Source: JAWLEV01 sp041685915 | GTDB lineage: Bacteria; Chloroflexota; Anaerolineae; UBA1429 | Length of the DNA stretch: 5,153 bases | Assembly (NCBI GenBank): GCA_041685915.1 | Contig: JAWLEV010000123.1 | Coordinates: 1-5,153 of the forward strand | Direction: 5' to 3' | Shown here: piece after piece, positions 1 through 4,472 of the stretch | Layout: every line of letters starts with the position of its first letter | Position numbering within the stretch: the first letter of the stretch is position 1 | Position numbers and translations under genes: made by a program | Notes under the pieces: generated by a model | Told to the model about the DNA's origin: nothing | Database searches by the model: none | Seen by the model: only the letters and a program-made list of their open reading frames with translations

Positions 1-3
1 GCT

Positions 4-99
4 TCATAAAAGTGCGCGCAGGGCATCCTCTATCAATGCTTCCTGATCGCTATAGATCCCCCGCTCGATCAGTACATCCAGTTCATCCAAAAGTGTCAT
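4..99 (-). CDS. Short antitoxin-like ORF (31 aa), N-terminal fragment
   Basis: ATG at 99-97, TGA at 6-4, giving MTLLDELDVLIERGIYSD followed by QEALIEDALRALL. The pattern, a short helix, IERG-Y, then a second helix EALIEDALRALL, resembles the ribbon-helix-helix-like N-terminus of antitoxins that often continue into a UPF0175 domain. Those proteins are longer and usually continue past ALL with a K/R-P-E-L-R-like segment. Here the frame stops at once. The stop is embedded in TTATGAAG, so either a downstream gene starts on the ATGA overlap and leaves the window, or a one-base loss has truncated the antitoxin. An in-frame ATG at 120 would add seven residues (MQRTPCP); an AGGA lies 11 nt before the ATG at 99. 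It begins about 30 nt after the end of the broken toxin gene and is probably co-transcribed with it. The family call is recognition by eye and moderately uncertain. Confidence 0.5.
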   Translation of the reverse strand: MTLLDELDVLIERGIYSDQEALIEDALRALL

Positions 100-129
100 C
101 GGACATGGCGTCCTTTGCATTCGTCAAGA

Positions 130-430
130 CTAGGCAGCAGGTTTGTAAGGCAACTTTAAGAGTTGGACTATCGCTTCAATCTGTTCAAACTCGGGGTCTT
201 TATGGACCAGTCCGTTTCTATCGTGCAGTTTCGCCCAGCGAAACTGCCAAGGGAAATCGCTTGCCGATTTCCCCAACTTCCATAAGGCTCATAAACGAAA
301 CGAGCACGGTTGCCTCACCCGCCCTGGCCCTTTCGAGAATATCCTGTACGGTGTCCGCCCCGGCCTCATCTCCAATCAGAGTCAACCAGGCCGAAGAATC
401 AAGCACATAACTGGGCACGTCTTCGCTCAT
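130..430 (-). pseudogene. Broken VapC-like PIN-domain toxin
   Basis: ATG at 430 opens MSEDVPSYVLDSSAW..., a PIN-domain start with the first acidic residue D11, and continues to LMEV with the second acid E51. The frame then runs into hairpin sequence and ends at TAG 220-218 (70 aa). In the +1 frame, open from about 288, the DNA encodes AKLHDRNGLVHKDPEFEQI and ends LKLPYKPAA before TAG at 132-130. This looks like the C-terminal end of the same toxin family (LVHKDPEFE...LPYK, with the fourth acid in HKD). The segment between LMEV and AKLHD, which in intact VapC relatives carries the DAWIAA-like motif with the third acid, is missing. Total coding length is about 100 residues against the usual 130-140. 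PIN proteins are Mg-dependent RNases; this one should be inactive. The start overlaps the antitoxin gene by 32 nt, a normal VapBC arrangement. Confidence 0.7.
225..273. repeat. Two adjacent perfect hairpins inside the broken toxin gene
   Basis: The first inverted repeat has 10-bp arms GCAGTTTCGC (225-234) and GCGAAACTGC (238-247) with loop CCA. The second has 9-bp arms GGGAAATCG (251-259) and CGATTTCCC (265-273) with a 5-base loop. They are 3 bases apart. The segment 241-275 aligns with 4319-4353 (AAACYGC, then AAG.GAAA.CGC, a short TTG loop, then CG.TTTCCYC), so this is a dispersed hairpin family. No T-run follows either hairpin on the coding strand, so they do not look like intrinsic terminators. 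The frame change in the PIN gene falls within this segment. Confidence 0.8.
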
Positions 431-656
431 CCCGTTCTTTGTCCTCTCGTCTCGATGCCAGTAATTTCTCCACCAAATCTTCGCCCTTGCCCCGGCCACG
501 TAATGCCCGTATCGGATCCTCCCCGGGGCTCACATCCTTCTCGGATTCCCCAACAAAGGTAACGACGACCTCTGTCCCATCTCTGGGAACAACCCCCGGA
601 TCAGCAAAGATCAATCTCCCATCTTTATGCGTGGCGCGCGCTGCCTGTAGTCTCAT
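399..656 (-). CDS. AbrB/DUF104-like antitoxin of a PIN toxin (VapB-type)
   Basis: An 85-aa protein, MRLQAARATHKDGRLIF..., with a stop at 401-399. Residues 1-37 form a compact beta-rich segment (KDGRLIF, then PRDGTEVVVTFV) of the kind seen at the N-terminus of AbrB/DUF104-like antitoxins, usually the DNA-binding and dimerising part. Residues 48-80 are a charged helix (PIRALRGRGKGEDLVEKLL, then SRREDKERDERRR) of the type that wraps a PIN toxin. Two ATGs are adjacent (659 and 656). GAGGTG at 662-667 leaves 7 nt to the second and 4 nt to the first, so 656 is preferred. A promoter with perfect TATAAT lies about 75 nt upstream. The partner toxin overlaps its 3' end but is broken, so this antitoxin seems orphaned. 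Role inferred from architecture and position; exact family not certain. Confidence 0.75.
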   Translation of the reverse strand: MRLQAARATHKDGRLIFADPGVVPRDGTEVVVTFVGESEKDVSPGEDPIRALRGRGKGEDLVEKLLASRREDKERDERRRAQLCA

Positions 657-660
657 CATT

Positions 661-667
661 TCACCTC
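661..667 (-). promoter_or_regulatory. Ribosome binding site deciding the antitoxin start
   Basis: GAGGTGA on the minus strand. The GAGG core (667-664) is 7 nt from the ATG at 656 and only 4 nt from the ATG at 659, which favours the second ATG. Confidence 0.6.
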
Positions 668-729
668 TTTCTCCTCGTCCCTATCGACAGCCCCTGACGA
701 CGCCGGCCCCAATCTCATCACAGTTCCTT

Positions 730-758
730 ATTATACGTGATGTCCAATCATATGGGAA
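730..758 (-). promoter_or_regulatory. Sigma70-type promoter for the antitoxin/toxin unit
   Basis: On the minus strand, -35 TTCCCA (758-753, 4 of 6 consensus bases), a 17-bp spacer, and -10 TATAAT (735-730, perfect). The predicted start lies near 723, giving a leader of about 65 nt before the antitoxin. VapBC-type units are usually autoregulated through the antitoxin, but I see no clear operator palindrome. The -35 overlaps ATGGGAAAG (752-760), which also occurs at 4157-4165 beside repeat copy B. Confidence 0.6.
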
Positions 759-773
759 AGCGCCTCTCCCAAC

Positions 774-936
774 CACGGATTTGCGACCACGCATTACACG
801 GATCCCACGGATTCTTGTCTGGGTAACTCACAGTCCCCTCGTCTCCGAAGGACGCGTTCGCATGGGGGCGAAGCAGACCCTTCGCCCCTACGGGCCCGCG
901 CACACGTAGGGCGGAAAGCGGGCAAAACTGCCTCAG
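774..936 (+). repeat. Interspersed repeat, copy A (CACGGAT-type)
   Basis: This stretch matches 4196-4353 in the same orientation. Over 774-870 against 4196-4293 there are about 12 differences in 98 columns, and CGCACACGTAGGGCGG plus AAGCGG is then shared exactly. The first part is a degenerate run of CACGGAT / CACGCAT units (774, 788, 796, 804). Copy A has an extra 28 bases (871-898) relative to B, and its end lacks the hairpin found in B: AAAACTGC joins directly to CTCAG. It fills the gap between the 3' end of the sulfotransferase gene and the antitoxin promoter. ORFs across it are artefacts. Units of this kind are common between genes in some environmental bacteria; no function is known to me. 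Confidence 0.85.
865..888. repeat. Hairpin within copy A, largely formed by the 28-bp indel
   Basis: GGGGCGAAG (865-873) and CTTCGCCCC (880-888) form perfect 9-bp arms around a 6-base loop. The right arm also takes part in an alternative inverted repeat, CGCCCCTACG (883-892) with CGTAGGGCG (905-913). On the minus strand the structure lies about 70 nt past the stop of the sulfation operon, but no T-run follows, so an intrinsic terminator cannot be claimed. Confidence 0.7.
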
Positions 937-958
937 TCACAGACGCCCATCGCCGAGT

Positions 959-2032
959 CTACACAGCAGCCCGCCGCTCGAGCCTTTTGTAGGTCTCCGA
1001 TGCGCCCTCAAGCAGCGTGTCGGATAGTTCGCCCTTCTCCACCGCATGGGTGCGCGGGGGATGCAGTTGGTCGGCCTGCGAGGCCAACTCATTTTCGGGT
1101 ACGCCCAGCAGTTCTTCCAGCCGACGCAGGACCGACGCTGGCTCGTCAACCAGTCGACGATAGGAGATAAGGACCGACGACTCCCCGGCATGCTCGAGGA
1201 TGAAGCGATAGGCGGCCAACCAGTACTGAACCCAAAAGGCGAGTTCCCCCGGCTCGGCGGCGTCCTCCAGCCACCCGCCAAAGTTCACCGGGCGCAAACT
1301 CTTTCCGAACTCGTGGTGGCCGATGGCCTCCATATATTCCCTGACAAAGTCATCCCCCTCTTGGATCTCCAGAAGCCTGCGGTGCTGATTAAGCATGGAC
1401 GCCGCCTGCTGCAGCGGATCCCGAAAGGGGATGAGGAAGGTCCCTCGCCGTAGTGGCTCCGGCGGGGCTGCCAGGCGGGCGATATTGAGGTTGTTCTTGG
1501 AGAGGTAACGCCCCCGGCTGGCGACCTGCTCTCGTCGTATCGCGATCACCTTGCGCATGTGGGACTCGAAAAAGTTGTCGAACTCTTGATTATGTTCTCC
1601 GGGGGTCCAGGGCCGAATATGGTCCTCGCCATAGTGGTCGGGCCAAAAGTGCTTCCAGATCATCTCCTCGAACGCCTCCGGGCTCTTTCCCGATACCCGA
1701 ATGCCATCGCCGTGCATACGCTCCTGGGCGTCGATGTCGGTGGAAAAGCGGCGCGCATATTGGCTCCAGAAGAGGGGACACAGCACCAAGGGCATGTCCT
1801 GATAGGTGTGGCTGGCAAAGGCGCCCGTCTGCCAGAGCAGTCTCAGCAGGATGGTCGTCCCCGACCGGGGGAGAGCAGAGATGAAGACGGGGTCATCGAC
1901 CGTGATATCTTTCAGCGCGTCGCCATAGACCATCTCCTCCAGATCGGCCAGCGCCCGCTGGGCCCTGCCGGCCCGAAAGGCGACGCGATAGAGGATGCGG
2001 TCCAACCTCCCGTAGCGTTCGCGAAAGTTCAT
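959..2032 (-). CDS. PAPS-dependent sulfotransferase family protein
   Basis: A 357-aa soluble protein with no signal peptide, so cytoplasmic. VFISALPRSGTT (residues 49-60) is the 5'-phosphosulfate-binding loop of sulfotransferases. LSKNN (177-181) matches the conserved K-N segment, and IPFRDPLQQAASMLNQH (201-217) is the 3'-phosphate-binding region with R204 and S212 placed as expected. YRRLVDEPASVLRRLEELLG (291-310) corresponds to the usual late motif before the C-terminal helix. The family transfers sulfate from PAPS to hydroxyl or amino groups; the acceptor cannot be told from sequence. The long insert between the 5' loop and LSKNN (about 61-176, rich in W, H and aromatics) probably shapes the acceptor site. 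The ATG at 2032 overlaps the preceding stop by 4 nt (ATGA). Last gene of a four-gene operon. No PAPS synthesis gene is visible here. Confidence 0.9.
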   Translation of the reverse strand: MNFRERYGRLDRILYRVAFRAGRAQRALADLEEMVYGDALKDITVDDPVFISALPRSGTTILLRLLWQTGAFASHTYQDMPLVLCPLFWSQYARRFSTDIDAQERMHGDGIRVSGKSPEAFEEMIWKHFWPDHYGEDHIRPWTPGEHNQEFDNFFESHMRKVIAIRREQVASRGRYLSKNNLNIARLAAPPEPLRRGTFLIPFRDPLQQAASMLNQHRRLLEIQEGDDFVREYMEAIGHHEFGKSLRPVNFGGWLEDAAEPGELAFWVQYWLAAYRFILEHAGESSVLISYRRLVDEPASVLRRLEELLGVPENELASQADQLHPPRTHAVEKGELSDTLLEGASETYKRLERRAAV

Positions 2033-2424
2033 CTGCGCCGGAACCGCCTGACAATCAGGTAGGTCGGTATGCCAACTGCTGTCGCGCCAATCAGGAAATC
2101 GGCGCGCCCCAGCGTGGCCAGCGTCCCATGGAACGTCCCCACTCCCATGCGACCCAGCAGCCAGACGACGGCCAGGGGCAGGGCGATGGCCAGGAGGTTC
2201 ACCCCCACAAGAACGGCAAAAAGCACAAAGAGTTGACGGGCCTGATGCTGAAGGGCCTCCTCCTTCTGTCGGTCATCCAGAGAGGGGTCCCGCAAGATCT
2301 GCAGGCATTGCCTGCTCCGTCGCGCCACGGCCCGCACGCGGGTCGTCAGGTCAAGGTATTCGATGGTGGCAGCGAAACAGAGCACCACAAAGGCGGCCAG
2401 AGCAAAGTTCATCCCTCGGGTCAC
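2029..2424 (-). CDS. Small three-helix membrane protein, unknown family
   Basis: A 131-aa protein I do not recognise. TM1 spans about residues 6-22 (FALAAFVVLCFAAT), then a charged helical region about 24-64 (TTRVRAVARRSRQ, then LDDRQKEEALQHQARQ), TM2 about 65-90 (LFVLFAVLVGVNLLAIALPL), and TM3 about 108-125, ending RRFRRR. The positive charges suggest that the loop after TM1 and the C-terminus are cytoplasmic. A helix, a cytosolic coiled stretch, then two helices is also the layout of small Oxa1-superfamily proteins (DUF106/EMC3-like); I base that on topology only. The GTG at 2424 is preferred over the ATG at 2412 because AGAGG lies 7 nt before the GTG, whereas only a misplaced GAGGG abuts the ATG. 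The GTG shares one base with the preceding TAG, and the gene's own stop overlaps the sulfotransferase start. Confidence 0.8.
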   Translation of the reverse strand: MTRGMNFALAAFVVLCFAATIEYLDLTTRVRAVARRSRQCLQILRDPSLDDRQKEEALQHQARQLFVLFAVLVGVNLLAIALPLAVVWLLGRMGVGTFHGTLATLGRADFLIGATAVGIPTYLIVRRFRRR

Positions 2425-2666
2425 TACCCGGCCTCTTCTTCCTCGCTCCCTTTTTCCCCTTTGGTCATATGGCTAATCAACCGCTTGATGGGAAACCACA
2501 GGAAGCCAAAGATGGCGGCGATGACGACGCCCACCAGAGCCAGCAGGGCACCAATACCAGAGATGACGCTTCCCGGCCCACCGTAAGCATGGGCCGTCTG
2601 CGGGACAAAAAGTGAGAAAAGACCGAACGCCAACAGGACGAACAGCGATCCAACAAACCCTTTCAC
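2424..2666 (-). CDS. 80-aa exported or membrane protein with YGGPG motif
   Basis: The N-terminus (residues 1-27, MKGFVGSLFVLLAFGLFS to TAHA) is a good Sec signal peptide with an AHA|Y signal peptidase I site. The mature part starts YGGPGSVISG, continues as one strong transmembrane helix (about 33-56, GALLALVGVVIAAIFGF), then FLWFPIKRLI and an acidic tail ending GSEEEEAG. It recalls a class of short proteins with AY-GPG after the signal peptide and W-P-(I/L)-KRL after the helix, which I have seen annotated as hypothetical; I cannot name a function. If cleaved, YGGPG faces outside and the KRL/acidic tail lies in the cytoplasm. The start is GTG with AGGAGG 8 nt upstream, only 15 nt after the ASST-like gene. 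Its place between the ASST-like gene and the membrane gene suggests a structural or anchoring partner. Confidence 0.8.
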   Translation of the reverse strand: MKGFVGSLFVLLAFGLFSLFVPQTAHAYGGPGSVISGIGALLALVGVVIAAIFGFLWFPIKRLISHMTKGEKGSEEEEAG

Positions 2667-2674
2667 GATCTTAC

Positions 2675-2680
2675 CCTCCT
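2675..2680 (-). promoter_or_regulatory. Perfect Shine-Dalgarno before the GTG-started 80-aa gene
   Basis: AGGAGG on the minus strand, 8 nt from the GTG at 2666, lying in the 15-nt gap after the stop of the ASST-like gene. It fixes the start of the 80-aa gene as GTG. Confidence 0.85.
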
Positions 2681-2681
2681 T

Positions 2682-4049
2682 CTATTGCCAATCGTCAGCG
2701 GAGTCCAGCGAAGAACAGGGCCAGGCGGCCACCTCCTTCTCGGTCAGATCGTAGCGTGTTCCTTTCGTCACATCTGGCACCCGCGAATCGCCGACGGGCG
2801 CGTGTATCCATTCCCAGACGGTGCTTCCGTCCGCCGCCACTTCTACTATTCTCCCAGCACGCGCTTCAGTCAAAAGCATGTTGCCGTTCTCCAGCAGCTG
2901 CCATTTACCTCTTACATCAGTGTAAAATGGGTCGGAACGCTGCGTTGGGAATCTAATTTCCGTCTTACCCGTGTGAGGCTGTAAGGCAACAATCTGACTA
3001 CCCCCCAGCATCGCGCCCCGCCCTGTAAGATCATAATTGTTATCGAAAACCCCGATCCACCCGTCCCCGATAAAGTCGGGGTCGTGCTGGTAGATAAAGG
3101 GTTCCGAGGTGTGCCACTTTATCTCCATCGAATCCGGATCAAGGACGAATACCAGGTGCAGATGGCGAAGCGAGACCACCAGATCACCGGCCTCGAAAAG
3201 AGGATATTGATCCGCCATGGCCGAGTCAAGGGGTTCTATGTCATTTAGATGTGTGACGTCATCGTTTATTTCCTCAGGAACTGGATACTCTCCTCCTAGC
3301 GCCTTTGGGATATACCGCTCCAGGCCGTTCATATAGAGGACGTCGAGTACGTTGATATCCTCCAGGATTTCGCCCTCCTCGGTGATGTGAAGCATGCGAT
3401 CCACCCAAACCTTTTTCCCACCAAAACCCGGGAAACCCTCGGGATAGCGTTCGCTGCCGGCACGCTTTTCCCCATGGGTCGCTGGAATCCAAAAGGTCCC
3501 GTCCTCGGCCCGAGAGATGGAATGGTGGGTGAATTCCGGCAGCCGCCAGACGACTTGACCGCAAGCATCCACCCGCACCGCGCCCACATACACGACGTTG
3601 AGAAGCAGGTCACCGTTCGGAAATAGATAGGTTCCCTGAATATCCGCTCGCCCCACATCTGGCCCTTTCAACTGTATGGTGCCCGGAAAGAGATCGCCCC
3701 TGTTGAGTCGCCAACTGTGTATGGTCTGTCTCTCCATATCGATCAACTTGGCCCCTATCTCCAGGTCGCCAGAGTCATCCCAATCCCAGAGGCTGGTGAT
3801 GAGCGTCATGCCAGGTTGAACCTTTTCCGGTTTCTCGACGTGCACGCCCTCACGATCGCGCAGATTGGGCTGCACATTAGACTGCGATGGGGATATCCCT
3901 AAATTCGCCCCCTGTTCCACCGCCCGAAGCACAAACCCCCTGGGAAACCATCCAAAGGCACCCGCAACCACGCCGTAAAGAAGGACGAAAACCATCAAGG
4001 AAAGCATGAATAGGATCTTTGCCGCCCGGTCAATCATTCCATCTCTCAC
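2682..4049 (-). CDS. Membrane-anchored arylsulfotransferase (ASST)-like beta-propeller protein
   Basis: A 455-aa protein. Residues 11-33 (KILFMLSLMVFVLLYGVVAG) are an uncleaved N-terminal membrane anchor after a short cytoplasmic end, so the body is extracytoplasmic. Blade-like repeats follow: YLFPNGDLLL (141-150), ISRAEDGTFWI (178-188), WQLLENGNMLL (383-393) and VEVAADGSTVWEW (402-414). THHSISR (174-180), VTHLNDIEPL (265-274), VVSLRHLHLVF (291-301) and QHDPDFIGDG plus WIGVFDNN (321-338) match the layout of the arylsulfotransferase families (Arylsulfotrans / Arylsulfotran_2). Known ASST enzymes move sulfate from a phenolic sulfate donor to another phenol through a sulfohistidine, without PAPS. 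H267 and H322 are plausible active-site equivalents, but I cannot place the nucleophilic histidine: between 350 and 420 only H359 and H416 occur. Hence -like. The GTG at 4049 is chosen because AAGGA lies 8 nt upstream; an in-frame ATG at 4037 is poorer. First gene of the operon. Confidence 0.85.
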   Translation of the reverse strand: MRDGMIDRAAKILFMLSLMVFVLLYGVVAGAFGWFPRGFVLRAVEQGANLGISPSQSNVQPNLRDREGVHVEKPEKVQPGMTLITSLWDWDDSGDLEIGAKLIDMERQTIHSWRLNRGDLFPGTIQLKGPDVGRADIQGTYLFPNGDLLLNVVYVGAVRVDACGQVVWRLPEFTHHSISRAEDGTFWIPATHGEKRAGSERYPEGFPGFGGKKVWVDRMLHITEEGEILEDINVLDVLYMNGLERYIPKALGGEYPVPEEINDDVTHLNDIEPLDSAMADQYPLFEAGDLVVSLRHLHLVFVLDPDSMEIKWHTSEPFIYQHDPDFIGDGWIGVFDNNYDLTGRGAMLGGSQIVALQPHTGKTEIRFPTQRSDPFYTDVRGKWQLLENGNMLLTEARAGRIVEVAADGSTVWEWIHAPVGDSRVPDVTKGTRYDLTEKEVAAWPCSSLDSADDWQ

Positions 4050-4107
4050 GTCATATATCCTTTTTCAGTACATGGCTTGCAGGGCTCCCCGGAACTCACA
4101 ATACGGG

Positions 4108-4136
4108 ATTATAACAGACCGCACGGGGCGGGACAA
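4108..4136 (-). promoter_or_regulatory. Sigma70-type promoter of the sulfation operon
   Basis: On the minus strand, -35 TTGTCC (4136-4131, 4 of 6 consensus bases), an exact 17-bp spacer, and -10 TATAAT (4113-4108, perfect). A start near 4101 gives a leader of about 50 nt ending in AAAAAGGATATATGAC before the GTG at 4049. It is the only promoter-like site I see for the four genes. No operator palindrome is evident. Confidence 0.7.
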
Positions 4137-4195
4137 TTAGGAACTGGGCCGCGGGCATGGGAAAGATTTTGGACACAGATGAACACGGAGAGGGA

Positions 4196-4353
4196 CACAG
4201 ATTTGCAGCCACGCATTACACGGATCGCACGGATTTTTTGTCTGGGTAACGCACGGTCCCTTCGTCTCGGAAGGACGCGTTTGCACGGGGGCGCGCACAC
4301 GTAGGGCGGAAAGCGGCCAAACCGCTGAAGAAACCGCGTTGCGGTTTCCTCAG
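4196..4353 (+). repeat. Interspersed repeat, copy B (CACGGAT-type) with terminal hairpin
   Basis: This is the second copy of the repeat at 774-936, in the same orientation. It is preceded by further degenerate units (CACAGAT 4174, CACGGAG 4184), so the short-unit run is longer here. It lacks the 28 bases present in copy A: GGGGGCG (4287-4293) joins directly to CGCACACGTAGGG. At its right end it carries a hairpin that copy A has lost or never had. It lies between the 3' end of the PIN gene and the promoter of the sulfation operon. The ORF across it on the minus strand (4441-4109) has no family signature and is judged spurious. Confidence 0.85.
4325..4353. repeat. 13-bp-arm hairpin at the end of copy B
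   Basis: CTGAAGAAACCGC (4325-4337) and GCGGTTTCCTCAG (4341-4353) pair around GTT with one mismatch, which becomes a G-U pair in minus-strand RNA. It is the same family as the hairpin at 251-273 in the broken toxin gene. No T-run follows on the minus strand. Confidence 0.75.
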
Positions 4354-4388
4354 GCGCAGCCTCCAAGAATCGCAGAGACGGGAGGCGG

Positions 4389-4403
4389 GCCACCAGCGGT
4401 GGC
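4389..4403. repeat. Short perfect inverted repeat downstream of the PIN gene
   Basis: GCCACC (4389-4394), loop AGC, GGTGGC (4398-4403), lying 70 nt past the PIN gene stop on the minus strand. It is followed by CCGCCTCCC rather than a T-run, so it could be a weak RNA hairpin at the transcript end but is not a canonical terminator. In the rest of 4354-4472 I see no gene. Confidence 0.4.
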
Positions 4404-4472
4404 TCATGGTTCACTGCGATGGTGCTGGAGATGAAGGGCAAACAATGGGGACGTTACAGTAAAATGGCCACA

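Noticed and set aside
865..888. Intrinsic terminator for the sulfation operon
   Set aside because: The stem is strong but no T-run follows on the minus strand; the same holds for 225-273, 4325-4353 and 4389-4403.
310..909. 199-aa open frame on the plus strand
   Set aside because: It is antisense to the antitoxin and toxin genes and then runs through repeat copy A; composition rich in P, S and R, no recognisable domain.
1559..2062. 167-aa plus-strand frame opposite the sulfotransferase gene
   Set aside because: Shadow of the well-supported sulfotransferase, which has clear PAPS-binding motifs; other long frames opposite the operon (1046-1453, 2128-2586, 2612-2956) are rejected for the same reason.
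2029..2412. ATG start for the three-helix membrane protein
   Set aside because: GAGGG directly abuts the ATG with no usable spacing, whereas the GTG at 2424 has AGAGG 7 nt upstream and touches the preceding stop.
774..4353. CRISPR-like or transposon interpretation of the repeats
   Set aside because: Only two long copies 3.4 kb apart, short units are degenerate and irregularly spaced, and there are no terminal inverted repeats, transposase or cas genes.
4109..4441. 110-aa open frame on the minus strand, and a 75-aa frame on the plus strand at 4077-4304
   Set aside because: Both run through repeat copy B and its hairpin; their RITRI-type residues are simply the translated CACGGAT units. No ribosome site or family signature.
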